Shown: in pieces, positions 33,450 through 42,434 of the stretch
Numbering within the stretch: position 1 is the stretch's first letter
Layout: every line of letters begins with the position of its first letter
NCBI RefSeq assembly: GCF_000519305.1
Contig: NZ_JAFG01000004.1
Coordinates: 248,001-312,000 of the forward strand
Origin: Mesorhizobium ciceri WSM4083
GTDB lineage: Bacteria > Pseudomonadota > Alphaproteobacteria > Rhizobiales > Rhizobiaceae
Length of the DNA stretch: 64,000 nt
Reading direction: 5' to 3'
Program-made: the position numbers and the translations under genes
The notes under the pieces: generated by a model
What the model saw: only the letters and a program-made list of their open reading frames with translations
Told to the model about the DNA's origin: nothing
The model's database searches: none

Positions 33450-35225
33450 TCATCCCTTCGGGGCGGGCACCGGCTCTGGCTTGACCTTCGGGGTCTCCTG
33501 CGCCGTGTTGGATTCGATCGGCGGCAGGCCCTTCATCAGCTTCTGCTGCAATTTGGCCAGCACATCGGGATCCGGCTTCAGGTCGCGGGCCTGGTTCCAC
33601 TGGAAGGTGGCTTCCAGCTTGCGGCCGACGCGCCAGTAGGCATCGCCGAGGTGATCGTTGAGAACCGGATCTTCCGGCTTCAGCGAAACGGCACGTTCCA
33701 TTTCGCGCACCGCGTCATCGAACCTGCCGAGGCGGAAATAGGCCCAACCCAGCGAATCGACGATGTAGCCGTCGCTCGGCCTGAGGTCGACGGCCTTCTG
33801 GATCATCGCCAGGCCTTCCTTGAGGTTCATGTTCATGTCGACCCAGGAATAGCCGAGATAGTTCAGCACCTGCGGCTGGTCGGGGAACAGTTCCAGCGCC
33901 TTGCGGAAGTTCGGCTCGGCCTTGGGCCATTCCTTCAGGCGCTCATAGGCGATGCCGCGCTGGTAGAAGATGTTCCAGTTGGCCGCGGTCGGCGTCTTCA
34001 GCACCTCGACAGCCTTGTCGTAGAGGGTAGCGGCCGAACGGAAGTCCTCCTTCGAGGAATAGACGCCACCGAGCGCCAGATAGCCGCGCATGTCATTGGG
34101 ATGGGCGTCGACCAAGGCTTTCAGATGGGTGATCGCTTCTTCGTGACGGTCGAGATCGGCAAGGTTGAGGCCGAGCTGCAGGTCCGAAAGCTCCTTCAGC
34201 GGCGAGGTGGCGGGGATCCGCCGATAGAGTGCGATGGCGCCCTCGCCGTCCTTCAACTGCTCGGACACGGCGGCGAGCTGCACAAGGGCTGCGTCGCTGT
34301 CAGGCTTCAAAGCGAGCGCATATTGCAGATAGAGGCGCACGAACGGTTCGCCGCCGCCACGGTTGAGCGCGGTGGCGAGGTCGAGCAGGATTTCGGAGGC
34401 GCCATCGGATGGGCCGGCCACCAGGGGCGCAATCTTGTCGCCTTTTGCAATTCGGTCGCGCAAGGCGACGATTTCCAGCTTGCCTGGCGAAAACGTCTCG
34501 GCCTGGTCGAGCACCGACAGGGCCTTGGTCTTATCGCCCTTGCGGGCCAGGAACGAGGCGTAGGCCTGGGCGTTGCGCATCCAGGTTTCGGGAGCGGCAC
34601 CACCGGCGGCGGTGTCCTGCATGGTCGCGGCATAGATCGCCTCGGCCTTTTCCGGCATGCCGGATGCATCAGCAATCAAGGCACGGTGGAACGACTTGAA
34701 CAGGCCGAACCAATCCGGCCCCTGCAGCTTGTCGATGGACGCCATCGCATCGGCAGGCTCGCCGGCGCCTTGCTGCGCCCAGCCGGACATCACCCCGGAG
34801 ATCAGCCGGTCGAGATCGGATTCCAGCGATAGCTTGAGCCAGTACTGCGCCTTGGTGAAATCCTTCTTGTGGAAGGAATCGACCGCGAGCGCCAGGCGCG
34901 AGAAACGCTCGACGTCAGGCACTTCCTTGAGCTTGTCGGCATAGACCAGGGATTCGTCGAAGCGCCCTTGCGCGATCAGCGACAGCATCAGGCTCTGCTG
35001 CAGGCCGGTGTCGCTCGGGTCGAAGGCCAATGCTTGCTTGTAGTAGGCGATGGCGCTGTCGAGGTCGTTATCGCCTTCGGCGATCCGGGCTGCCAGATAA
35101 GCGCCCGAAAACGAAGTGATCTTGACCGGTTCGGTGGTTTGCTTGGCATAGGCCGGCAAAGTCGAGATCGCCATGCCTGTCACAATTGCCAGCCTTGTCA
35201 GCCAGCGCGCACGTCCTTGCCGCAT
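33450..35225 (-). CDS. Exported tetratricopeptide repeat protein
   Basis: A 591-residue protein with a signal peptide at residues 1-30 (LTRLAIVTGMAISTLPAYA) and at least ten TPR-like helix pairs through the rest, most regular at SAIAYYKQALAFDPSD, HLKALVDAHPNDMRGYLALG, NFRKALELFPDQPQVLNYLG and AVREMERAVSLKPEDPVL. The pattern matches alphaproteobacterial periplasmic/outer-membrane-associated TPR scaffolds. It probably organises a protein complex; partner unknown. The ATG has AAAGGGA ahead; a longer frame upstream is rejected. The C-terminus is Pro/Lys rich. Confidence 0.87.
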   Translation of the reverse strand: MRQGRARWLTRLAIVTGMAISTLPAYAKQTTEPVKITSFSGAYLAARIAEGDNDLDSAIAYYKQALAFDPSDTGLQQSLMLSLIAQGRFDESLVYADKLKEVPDVERFSRLALAVDSFHKKDFTKAQYWLKLSLESDLDRLISGVMSGWAQQGAGEPADAMASIDKLQGPDWFGLFKSFHRALIADASGMPEKAEAIYAATMQDTAAGGAAPETWMRNAQAYASFLARKGDKTKALSVLDQAETFSPGKLEIVALRDRIAKGDKIAPLVAGPSDGASEILLDLATALNRGGGEPFVRLYLQYALALKPDSDAALVQLAAVSEQLKDGEGAIALYRRIPATSPLKELSDLQLGLNLADLDRHEEAITHLKALVDAHPNDMRGYLALGGVYSSKEDFRSAATLYDKAVEVLKTPTAANWNIFYQRGIAYERLKEWPKAEPNFRKALELFPDQPQVLNYLGYSWVDMNMNLKEGLAMIQKAVDLRPSDGYIVDSLGWAYFRLGRFDDAVREMERAVSLKPEDPVLNDHLGDAYWRVGRKLEATFQWNQARDLKPDPDVLAKLQQKLMKGLPPIESNTAQETPKVKPEPVPAPKG

Positions 35226-35462
35226 CGTATCCCTTTCAGCCAGGCGCCATCTCCGCGTCAGCGGGATCGGCGTAGACTCGATCTTTCCAGGCAAAGCATG
35301 GCCTTTTTGGGGTCGCGCTTCAATCCGCCTCGAATTCACAATCCGGGCACCCGATTAACAAACCATGGCGACAGGCACCAGTTTTCCGATCTTGAATTTC
35401 AGCCATGGCCCTGCGCGGCGCCGAAGATATCACAGATCCGACCCTTGAGCTCGGCGCCTATA

Positions 35463-35906
35463 TCAACCCTCGGCTGGCGCGACGGACCGCTGCACCAGCG
35501 TGTGGCTATATCCACCGGCCGCTATCGTGCTGCACAGTTCGTTCCATTCGCAGCCGCCGCAGGCCTTGCGTACAAGGCCAGCCGAAAACGCCTGCCGCAT
35601 CCGGGCTAAGGTCCCCGTGTCGAGATCGAGGTGGGTGCCGACCCGGATTGGCCGCGCCAGTAATTCCTCTACATCCAGCCCGGCGAGCCGGTCCCGCTCG
35701 ACGACGCTCTCGTTGAGGCAGTGAGGTTCCGTCTCGTCGAGCAATGGAGCGCAGACATCATCGGGGCCGGAAACGAGGAGGATGTCCTCGCCCCGGCTCA
35801 GGCGCTCCGCGACGCGATCATAATTGGCGGTGAAGGCGGGGCTGTATCCCTTGCCCACATAGGTGAGCAGGCAAAGGAGGTGATGGGCGCGCAGCTTGAT
35901 CGTCAC
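35463..35906 (-). CDS. DUF1284 domain protein, coupled to bioY
   Basis: A 147-residue protein starting VTIKLRAHHLLCLLTYVGKG, the DUF1284 signature (LR-HHLLCLL-GKGYS). Conserved cysteines and histidines include HCLNES and CGGCEWNELC near 121-130, suggesting metal or Fe-S binding. The GTG start overlaps the bioY stop by four bases (GTGA), so translation is coupled and expression should follow BioR. Function is unknown; the linkage to biotin uptake is inferred from this coupling only. The longer frame upstream is inside bioY and not used. Confidence 0.85.
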   Translation of the reverse strand: MTIKLRAHHLLCLLTYVGKGYSPAFTANYDRVAERLSRGEDILLVSGPDDVCAPLLDETEPHCLNESVVERDRLAGLDVEELLARPIRVGTHLDLDTGTLARMRQAFSAGLVRKACGGCEWNELCSTIAAGGYSHTLVQRSVAPAEG

Positions 35907-36496
35907 GGATTGGCCGGCTTGGCCTTGCCGCCGGGAAAGGCCATGAGGGTCGCGGCACCCAGCGCTGACTTGAGCAAGCCGCCGACGATGAACGGCAGGA
36001 AGCCGAAGGTAACGGCCTGTTCGGCTCCAATCATGACGGCAAGCCATGCTGTGCCCAGCACAAGGCAGGCAAGGTTGCCAAGCAGCATGGCGACAAAGGC
36101 AAGCATCACCCTTTTGCCGTTCCAGCCGCGTTCTGCTAGCCAGCCGACCAAGGCGCCGACAAGCGGGAAGGCGAAGAGATAGCCAGCCGTCGGCCCGACG
36201 AAATGCGCGGCACCCGCTGCCCCTCCGGACAGAACCGGAAAGCCGACCGCACCCTCGACCAGCCAGGCGACGATGGTGAGCGCGCCAAGCCGCCAGCCAT
36301 AGAGCGCGCCGACCAATGTCACGGCGAAGGTCTGCATGGTCACCGGGACCGGCACCATCGGCACTTCGATGTAGGACGACAGCGCCAGGAAAAGCGTGCC
36401 GAGCACGACGGCTCCAACCTGCCAGGCAAGAGAACGATCCTGGAGCCGGAGCGGACTGAACGACGGCTTGCCGGGTGAGAATGCGACGTCTGTCAT
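35903..36496 (-). CDS. bioY: Biotin transporter substrate-binding component BioY
   Basis: A 197-residue membrane protein that binds biotin as the S component of an ECF transporter, or works alone. About six hydrophobic spans are present; typical BioY blocks are SSYIEVPMVPVPVTMQTFAV, GAVGFPVLSGGAAGAAHFVG and GPTAGYLFAFPL. The ATG has AAAGGAATCCC just upstream. A BioR box (TTATAGATAA) sits 26-35 bases ahead of the start, so biotin/BioR should control it. No bioM or bioN ATPase/permease genes are adjacent. DUF1284 follows with overlapping codons. Confidence 0.95.
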   Translation of the reverse strand: MTDVAFSPGKPSFSPLRLQDRSLAWQVGAVVLGTLFLALSSYIEVPMVPVPVTMQTFAVTLVGALYGWRLGALTIVAWLVEGAVGFPVLSGGAAGAAHFVGPTAGYLFAFPLVGALVGWLAERGWNGKRVMLAFVAMLLGNLACLVLGTAWLAVMIGAEQAVTFGFLPFIVGGLLKSALGAATLMAFPGGKAKPANP

Positions 36497-36521
36497 TGGG
36501 ATTCCTTTGATCGACTTCAAA

Positions 36522-36531
36522 TTATAGATAA
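36522..36531. promoter_or_regulatory. BioR operator upstream of bioY
   Basis: TTATAGATAA, an exact match to the reported BioR box TTATMKATAA, 26-35 bases before the bioY start. A weaker look-alike (GATCTATTATCG) is at 36543-36554. The BioR gene is next upstream. Confidence 0.88.
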
Positions 36532-36603
36532 TTTCTGTTTTCGATCTATTATCGAATCCACACTTCCCCGGGGATTGCAAGCCCTGGCTTTGGCGGAGGC
36601 CGT

Positions 36604-37272
36604 CTAACCTACGATGGCAAAAGCTTCGCGCGTCGTCCCGGAGGCCGTCCTGACCGGCTTACGGCCAATCCATTGGACGTGCCGCCCCAGTGTGACGGCC
36701 GCGGATTCGGTGTTTCCCTGCCGCAAGGCGGAGAGGATCGCGCGATGGTCCTGATCGGTGCGCGTCTCCCACTCCGAGCGCCATGCCGCGAACAGGAAAC
36801 GGGCGCTTGCCGCGTGCAGGTCATCGATGGTGGCGAGCAGGCGCGGCATGCCGCATGGCGCCAGGATCAAGCGGTGGAAGGCGCGGTTGGCCTCTTCCCA
36901 CGACCTGACATCGCGGGACTTGTCGCCGGCCTTGGTCGCCTCCTCGGCGAGATCGAGAATGGCCGATGTCAGATGCGGCGCGGCGTGGCGCAGCGCCAGC
37001 ACTTCAAGGGCGGCGCGCATTTCGGCGACCTCCTTGACCTCGCCCAGATCGAAAGACGCGACACGCACGCCGCGGCGCGGCTCGCCGATAGCCAGCCCTT
37101 GCGCCTCGAGGCGGCGGAAGGCCTCGCGCACCGGAACATGGCTGGTTTGGAATTCCTCGGCGATATGATCCTGCCGAAGCCTGGCCCCCGGCTCGATCGC
37201 GCCCGAGATGATGCGGTCCGCCAGAACCTTGCTGATGCGCACCGCGATGGTGTCGTCCGTGCCCTTTGCCAT
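36604..37272 (-). CDS. bioR: GntR-family biotin repressor BioR
   Basis: A 222-residue GntR regulator with an N-terminal winged helix (VRISKVLADRIISGAIEPGA, LRQDHIAEEFQTSHVPVREAFRRLEAQG, residues 9-60) and a C-terminal FCD domain (MRAALEVLALRHAAPHL; RAFHRLILAPCGMPRLLATI). In rhizobia and relatives this protein represses biotin genes through TTATMKATAA boxes. Identification rests on its place next to bioY and on BioR boxes in front of both genes. The box ahead of its own ATG ends only three bases away, so it overlaps the ribosome site: strong autoregulation. No SD is otherwise visible. Confidence 0.9.
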   Translation of the reverse strand: MAKGTDDTIAVRISKVLADRIISGAIEPGARLRQDHIAEEFQTSHVPVREAFRRLEAQGLAIGEPRRGVRVASFDLGEVKEVAEMRAALEVLALRHAAPHLTSAILDLAEEATKAGDKSRDVRSWEEANRAFHRLILAPCGMPRLLATIDDLHAASARFLFAAWRSEWETRTDQDHRAILSALRQGNTESAAVTLGRHVQWIGRKPVRTASGTTREAFAIVG

Positions 37273-37275
37273 GTT

Positions 37276-37285
37276 TTATAGATAA
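37276..37285. promoter_or_regulatory. BioR operator upstream of bioR
   Basis: TTATAGATAA, identical to the bioY box, ending three bases from the bioR ATG on the other side. Its position over the ribosome site suggests negative autoregulation. Confidence 0.88.
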
Positions 37286-37379
37286 TTTGCGGCAGGGCGG
37301 GTTGTCGAGACGGCGGGACCGAATTCGCAAAACTTTCCTCCCCAGCACAGGTCGGAGGGAGCGTCGCGAAAGCCAGCCT

Positions 37380-38396
37380 TCAGTTCACCCGGCTGATGCA
37401 GAAATCGATGACGTCGATCAGCGCCGATTTCTGCGGCGTCGCTTCCAGCGGCGCCAGCGCGTCGCGGGCGATCTCGCCGAAATGGCGGGCGCGCCCGATC
37501 GTGTCGGCAATGGCGCCGTGGCGAGTCATCAGGCCAGTCGCCTTTTCCAGGCCGGCGTCATCGGTGACATTGTCCTCGATGGCGCGCTTCCAGAAAGTGC
37601 GCTCGGCCTTGGTGCCGCGCCGGTAGGCGAGGATGACCGGCAAGGTCACCTTGCCTTCGCGGAAATCGTCGCCGACATTCTTGCCCAGATCCTTGCTGGT
37701 GCCGCCATAGTCCAGCGCGTCGTCGATCAGCTGGAAGGCAAGGCCGAGATTCATGCCGTAGGAGCGCAGCGCGGCACGATCGTTGCGCGTCGCCTGGGCG
37801 ATGACGGGCCCGACCTCGGCAGCAGCCGAAAACAGTGCGGCGGTCTTGGCCTTGATGACGGCGAAATGCTCGTCCTCGGTGGTTTCGAGGTTCTTGGCGG
37901 CGGCAAGCTGCATGACCTCGCCCTCGGCGATGATCGAAGCAGCACTCGACAGGATATCGAGCGCTTCGAGCGAGCCGACATCGACCATCATGCGGAAAGC
38001 CTGGCCGAGCAGGAAGTCGCCGACCAGCACGCTTGCCTGGTTGCCCCAGATCATGCGGGCGGTCTTCTTGCCGCGCCGCATGCCGCTCTCGTCGACGACA
38101 TCGTCGTGCAGAAGCGTCGCCGTGTGCATGAATTCGACGGAGGTGGCGAGCTTGACGTGGCCTTCGCCGGCATAGCCGAACATCTGGGCTGCGGCGAGTG
38201 TCAGCATCGGCCGCAGCCGTTTGCCGCCGGACGAGATCAGGTGGTTGGCGACCTCCGGGATCATCTCGACGTCGGAGCCGGCCTTGGACAGGATCAATTC
38301 ATTGACGCGCCCCATATCGGCGGCAGTCAGATCGATCAGATCCTTGATGGAGGCGGGCTCCCGCTTCCCGTTTTCGATGTTGAGAACGACACCCAC
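37380..38396 (-). CDS. ispB: Polyprenyl (octa/nona/decaprenyl) diphosphate synthase
   Basis: A 338-residue trans-prenyltransferase that extends FPP or GGPP with isopentenyl diphosphate to the ubiquinone side chain. The two aspartate motifs are LLHDDVVDESGMRRGK and FQLIDDALDYGG; GGKRLRPML and the GDFLLGQAF region are present. Start ambiguous: the GTG at 38396 has GGGAG eight bases ahead and is preferred over a GTG three codons upstream (38405). It is transcribed on the minus strand, opposite to the DUF2007 gene. UbiA at 22931-23920 is its likely downstream partner. Confidence 0.95.
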   Translation of the reverse strand: MGVVLNIENGKREPASIKDLIDLTAADMGRVNELILSKAGSDVEMIPEVANHLISSGGKRLRPMLTLAAAQMFGYAGEGHVKLATSVEFMHTATLLHDDVVDESGMRRGKKTARMIWGNQASVLVGDFLLGQAFRMMVDVGSLEALDILSSAASIIAEGEVMQLAAAKNLETTEDEHFAVIKAKTAALFSAAAEVGPVIAQATRNDRAALRSYGMNLGLAFQLIDDALDYGGTSKDLGKNVGDDFREGKVTLPVILAYRRGTKAERTFWKRAIEDNVTDDAGLEKATGLMTRHGAIADTIGRARHFGEIARDALAPLEATPQKSALIDVIDFCISRVN

Positions 38397-38597
38397 GACA
38401 ATCACTCCCGTCTTGGTATAGAGCGTGCGACGGCACCCTTAGTCCCTGTTTGGACTCTAGGGCGGCGGACATGGCCACGGCAAGTGGCGAATTGGCGCGG
38501 CGTCGGCGACAGAATGTCAACGACCCCCAAGGGAGCGGCTCTGCCTCGGAATCCCCTGCCCGTTTACATCAATAGCGCAAACTGCGAGTTTCATACG

Positions 38598-38822
38598 ATG
38601 ATAGAACTTGTCCGCACCAACGATGCCGTGATCATCTCCTTTGTTGAATCGCTGATGCGCGACGCCGGCATCGCCTGCTTTGTCGCCGACCAGAATATGA
38701 GCATTCTCGAAGGGTCGATCGGTCTTTTGCAGAAGCGCGTCATGATCGACGCGAACCAGGCCGATGCGGCGCGGCGTATCCTCAGGGATGCCGGCATCGC
38801 CAACGAAATCCGCGGAAAATAA
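38598..38822 (+). CDS. DUF2007 family protein
   Basis: A 74-residue cytoplasmic protein that starts MIELVRTNDAVIISFVESLM and continues AGIACFVADQNMSILEG to a C-terminal VMIDANQADAARRIL segment: a compact signal-transducing-like DUF2007 domain, sometimes fused to other domains. Function unknown. Its TAA overlaps the methyltransferase ATG (TAATG), so they are coupled. ispB lies divergently upstream. Confidence 0.88.
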   Translation: MIELVRTNDAVIISFVESLMRDAGIACFVADQNMSILEGSIGLLQKRVMIDANQADAARRILRDAGIANEIRGK

Positions 38823-39622
38823 TGTCCGCCGCGCCCGCCGCCCTTGTCCCGGACACGCCGGCCCACACGGTCGATGCCTTCCATCGCGGCCGGTTCTGGC
38901 TGGTGCAGCCCAAGCAAGGCGGCCATCGCGCCGGCATGGATGCGATGATGCTGGCGGCATCCGTGCCGTCCTCCTTTGCCGGTCGTCTCGCCGATTTCGG
39001 TGCCGGTGCCGGGGCCGCCGGCCTGGCGGTGCTGTCGCGCTGCACGGCCGCCGAGGCGGTGCTTGTCGAACGCGCGCCGGAAATGGCGGCCTTCGCGGCG
39101 GCCACGCTTGCCCATCCCGGCAATGCCCATCTCAGCGATCGCGCCTCCGTGCTGGTCGCCGATGTCACCGTATCGGGCCGGGCGCGGGCGGCCGCCGGCC
39201 TCGCCGACAATGATTTCGACTTCGCCATCATGAACCCTCCCTTCAACGCTCCCCGGGACCGCGCCTCCCCCGATCGCCTCAGAAAAGAGGCCCATGTCAT
39301 GGAGGACGGGGTGTTCGAGAGCTGGATCCGCAGTGCGGCGGCGGTGGTCGGGCCGCGCGGCGGGCTCGCCGTGATCGCCCGGCCCGAACAGCTCGGCGCC
39401 ATTCTCGATGCGATCACGGGGCGCTTCGGCGATGCCGAGATGCTCGCCGTCCACCCTCGCCCCGACGCGGCGGCAATCCGCATCGTCTTGCGGGCAGCGC
39501 TCGGGGCACGGGGAAAGCTTGCCATCCGCCCGCCCCTGATGCTGCACGCGCAATCAGGCAACGGGCCCGACGAGCGCAGCGAAATGATCACCAACGGCCT
39601 CGCCTCGCTGTTCGGAGATTGA
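38822..39622 (+). CDS. tRNA1(Val) (adenine37-N6)-methyltransferase-like protein
   Basis: A 266-residue class I methyltransferase. SAM-binding LADFGAGAGAAGLAVLSR (57-74) and the catalytic NPPFN at 138-142 mark it as a TrmN6/YfiC-type N6-adenine methyltransferase; GRFWLVQPKQGGHRAGMDAM is the typical start. It probably methylates a tRNA or another adenine substrate. It overlaps DUF2007 by one base and is followed by the S49 peptidase gene on the same strand. Confidence 0.85.
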   Translation: MSAAPAALVPDTPAHTVDAFHRGRFWLVQPKQGGHRAGMDAMMLAASVPSSFAGRLADFGAGAGAAGLAVLSRCTAAEAVLVERAPEMAAFAAATLAHPGNAHLSDRASVLVADVTVSGRARAAAGLADNDFDFAIMNPPFNAPRDRASPDRLRKEAHVMEDGVFESWIRSAAAVVGPRGGLAVIARPEQLGAILDAITGRFGDAEMLAVHPRPDAAAIRIVLRAALGARGKLAIRPPLMLHAQSGNGPDERSEMITNGLASLFGD

Positions 39623-39701
39623 GCTATTCCGCCCGGCCACATTGCCGTTGGCCGGGAAATCCCTACATGCCTGCAACCCATCGACCGGAGACCGCGCCCT
39701 C

Positions 39702-40565
39702 GTGAAACGACTCATCAACCGCCTGTTGCCGAAATCCTGGCGCTCCACCGTCGTCACCATTCCGGTCATCCGGCTGCACGGCACCATCATGGCAGGCGGT
39801 GGCCAGTTCCGGCCGAGCCTGTCGCTGGCCTCCACCGCCGGCCTCATCGAGAAGGCGTTTTCCTACGACGCGCCGGCGGTCGCCATCTCGATCAATTCGC
39901 CCGGCGGCTCGCCGGTGCAGTCGCGGCTGATCTTCAAGCGCATCCGTGACCTAGCCACGGAAAAGAACAAAAAGGTGCTGGTCTTCGTCGAGGACGTCGC
40001 GGCGTCGGGCGGCTACATGATCGCGGTCGCCGGCGACGAGATCTTCGCCGACCCGTCCTCCATCGTCGGGTCGATCGGCGTCGTCTCAGCTTCGTTCGGC
40101 TTCCCGGAACTGATGAAGAAGATCGGAATCGAACGACGTGTCCACACTGCCGGCCAGAACAAGGCGGTGCTCGACCCGTTCAAGCCCGAGAAAAAGGAAG
40201 ATGTCGAGCGGCTGAAGGCGCTGCAGCTCGAGGTGCACGGCACGTTCATCGACCTCGTCAAGGAGCGGCGCGGCACGAAACTGAAGGACGACCCGGACCT
40301 GTTCACCGGCCTGTTCTGGACAGGGATCAAGGGCCTCGAACTCGGCCTGGTCGATGCGCTCGGCGATATGCGCACGGTGCTCAAGACCCGTTTCGGGGCA
40401 AAAACCCAGCTCAGGCTGATCACGGCGCCGCGCGGTTTCCTCAGCCGCTTCGGCCTGTTCGGCTCAAGCAAGGGCTTTTCAGCGCCCGATATCGCAGCCG
40501 CTGCCGCCAGCGGCGTGATCGATGCGGCGGAAGAGCGCGCATTGTGGTCTCGCTTCGGGCTTTGA
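39702..40565 (+). CDS. S49 family serine peptidase (SppA/SohB-like)
   Basis: A 287-residue signal-peptide-peptidase-type protein. The Ser-Lys dyad is visible: S102 in VAASGGYM and K154 in GQNKAVLDPF, spaced 52 residues apart, as in Bacillus SppA (S147/K199). Also present are SINSPGGSPVQS and SIVGSIGVVS. There is no clear N-terminal membrane span, so it may be cytoplasmic or peripherally attached; substrates are unknown. GTG start with GGAG upstream. It lies after the methyltransferase gene and before a small membrane protein and ispE. Confidence 0.92.
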   Translation: MKRLINRLLPKSWRSTVVTIPVIRLHGTIMAGGGQFRPSLSLASTAGLIEKAFSYDAPAVAISINSPGGSPVQSRLIFKRIRDLATEKNKKVLVFVEDVAASGGYMIAVAGDEIFADPSSIVGSIGVVSASFGFPELMKKIGIERRVHTAGQNKAVLDPFKPEKKEDVERLKALQLEVHGTFIDLVKERRGTKLKDDPDLFTGLFWTGIKGLELGLVDALGDMRTVLKTRFGAKTQLRLITAPRGFLSRFGLFGSSKGFSAPDIAAAAASGVIDAAEERALWSRFGL

Positions 40566-40648
40566 AAACCGGGCAAAACCGTTTAGCATGAGAGCTTAAC
40601 CGACCCGACCGGCCGCCTTCGCCGGCCCAGCGTGGGAGGAGTTTTGGC

Positions 40649-40834
40649 ATGCCGCAGATCATTTTCTTCGCCGTCGTTGGCGTCGCCGCCTATTTCGGCT
40701 ACCGCACCTTCATTAGGGAAGCCGAGCGCGTGACCGCCAAGGTGCGGCGCACCGAAAAGCAGGCAGCCAACGGCGCGATCGGAACGTTAGTCAAGGATCC
40801 GAAGACCGGCGAGTACCGGCTGGCCAAGGACTGA
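40649..40834 (+). CDS. Small single-span membrane protein
   Basis: A 61-residue protein whose first 20 residues (IIFFAVVGVAAYFGYRTFI) form one membrane span, followed by a basic helix (REAERVTAKVRRTEKQA) and TLVKDPKTGEYRLAKD. GGGAGGAG precedes the ATG. It is found here between an S49 peptidase gene and ispE, a conserved setting in rhizobia. Role unknown. Confidence 0.78.
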   Translation: MPQIIFFAVVGVAAYFGYRTFIREAERVTAKVRRTEKQAANGAIGTLVKDPKTGEYRLAKD

Positions 40835-40854
40835 GCACCATTTCGCAGACCATT

Positions 40855-41754
40855 GTGGAAACCGACATCGGGTCGCGTAGCTGGCACGCGCACGCCAAGA
40901 TCAATCTTGCGCTGCATGTCACCGGCAGGCGGCCTGACGGCTATCACCTGATCGAAAGCCTGGCGGTGTTCACGCGGTTTGGCGACAGGGTCGAAATCGC
41001 GCCCGCCGACGGCGATGAATTTACCGTCTCCGGCCGCTACGCCCCGGCCGTTCCTCTCGATGCAAGCAATCTGGTGCCTAGGGCGCGCGATGCCCTGCGA
41101 CAGGCGGCCGGGCACGAGAGAACACCGCCGGTCGCTATCCGGCTGGAAAAGAACCTGCCGGTTGCCTCCGGCGTCGGCGGCGGTTCGAGCGACGCGGCGA
41201 CGGTGCTGCGCGGGCTGGTGGAGACATGGGGCCTGGATATCGATGGCGCAGAGCTGGCGCGGATCGGCCTCTCGCTCGGCGCCGATGTTCCGATGTGCCT
41301 GGCGGCCAGACCTCTGGTCGCACGCGGCATCGGTGACGAGCTGTCGATGGTGCCGGATTTCTCGGCGCTTGGGCTGGTGCTGGTCAATCCAGGCATGCCG
41401 GTCTCGACGGCCGAGGTCTTCGCAGCGCTTTCGCGTCGTGACAACGAAGCCTTGCCGCCGCTGCCGCGCAGCATCGATTTCCACAGCCTGCGCAATTGGC
41501 TGGAGATCACCCGCAACGATCTCGAGCCCGCCGCGCTGGCGATGCAGCCCGCGATCGGCAGGGCGCTTTCCTGGCTGAACAAGGCCGGATCGGGTTTTTC
41601 ACGGATGTCCGGGTCCGGCGCCACCTGCTTCGGCCTGTTCGAAACCGGCAATGTCGCCAAGCGCGCCGCCGCCGAAATCCGCGGCCGCCAGCCCGACTGG
41701 TTCGTCGCGGCGACGCGAAGCATCGCATCGGAGGGAGCTGATGGCCAGAATTGA
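40855..41754 (+). CDS. ispE: 4-diphosphocytidyl-2-C-methyl-D-erythritol kinase
   Basis: A 299-residue GHMP kinase for the fourth step of the MEP pathway. AHAKINLALHVTGRRPDGYH is the canonical start and LPVASGVGGGSSDAATVLRGL the ATP loop; SGSGATCFGLFE is the C-terminal motif. The start is a GTG (METDIG). The stop overlaps moaB by 14 bases. dxs, an earlier enzyme of the same pathway, is at the left edge of the window. Confidence 0.96.
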   Translation: METDIGSRSWHAHAKINLALHVTGRRPDGYHLIESLAVFTRFGDRVEIAPADGDEFTVSGRYAPAVPLDASNLVPRARDALRQAAGHERTPPVAIRLEKNLPVASGVGGGSSDAATVLRGLVETWGLDIDGAELARIGLSLGADVPMCLAARPLVARGIGDELSMVPDFSALGLVLVNPGMPVSTAEVFAALSRRDNEALPPLPRSIDFHSLRNWLEITRNDLEPAALAMQPAIGRALSWLNKAGSGFSRMSGSGATCFGLFETGNVAKRAAAEIRGRQPDWFVAATRSIASEGADGQN

Positions 41755-42295
41755 CGAGAGCCGCTCCTTCGTTCCCGTGCGCATCGCGGTGCTGACCGTT
41801 TCAGATACGCGCAGCCTCGCCGACGACAAATCCGGCCAGACGCTGGCCGACCGCATCACCGAGGCCGGCCACATCCTGGCGGCCCGCAATATCGTCACCG
41901 ACGACCGTGAGAAAATCCGCGACACGGTTCTGGCGTGGTCGCGGGACAAGAATATCGATGTCGTCATCACCACCGGCGGCACCGGCTTCACCGGTCGTGA
42001 CGTGACGCCGGACGCGCTGGAGCCAATCTTCGAAAAGCGCATGGACGGCTTTTCGGAAGTGTTCCACCGCATCTCCTACGACAAGATCGGCACCTCGACG
42101 ATCCAGAGCCGGGCCACCGGCGGCATCGTCAACGCCACCTTCGTCTTCGTGCTGCCGGGTTCGCCAGGCGCCTGCAAGGACGCCTGGGACGGCATCCTGA
42201 AGGCACAGCTAGACTACCGGCACATGCCGTGCAACTTCGTCGAGATCATGCCGCGCCTGGACGAGCATTTGCGGCGCGGCAAATCGGCTCCGTAA
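41741..42295 (+). CDS. moaB: Molybdenum cofactor biosynthesis protein MoaB
   Basis: A 184-residue MogA/MoaB-fold protein (VVITTGGTGFTGRDVTPDAL and VFVLPGSPGACKDAWDGIL) that adenylates or binds molybdopterin for molybdenum-cofactor maturation. It starts at 41741 inside the 3' end of ispE in another frame; GGAGGGAG lies ahead of the ATG. The overlap suggests co-translation. No other moa genes are near. Confidence 0.93.
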   Translation: MARIDESRSFVPVRIAVLTVSDTRSLADDKSGQTLADRITEAGHILAARNIVTDDREKIRDTVLAWSRDKNIDVVITTGGTGFTGRDVTPDALEPIFEKRMDGFSEVFHRISYDKIGTSTIQSRATGGIVNATFVFVLPGSPGACKDAWDGILKAQLDYRHMPCNFVEIMPRLDEHLRRGKSAP

Positions 42296-42434
42296 GCTGA
42301 GGCAAAGCGCCGGCTTCACACCGCGTTTGCCAGGCAGAACGGCATCGGCGCCTTCGAAACCCCATTCCAAACCGGACCCTGCATAAGTACCCTGCTTGAA
42401 GGCGATCACCGCCGTTTACGACAAGGCAGCTACG

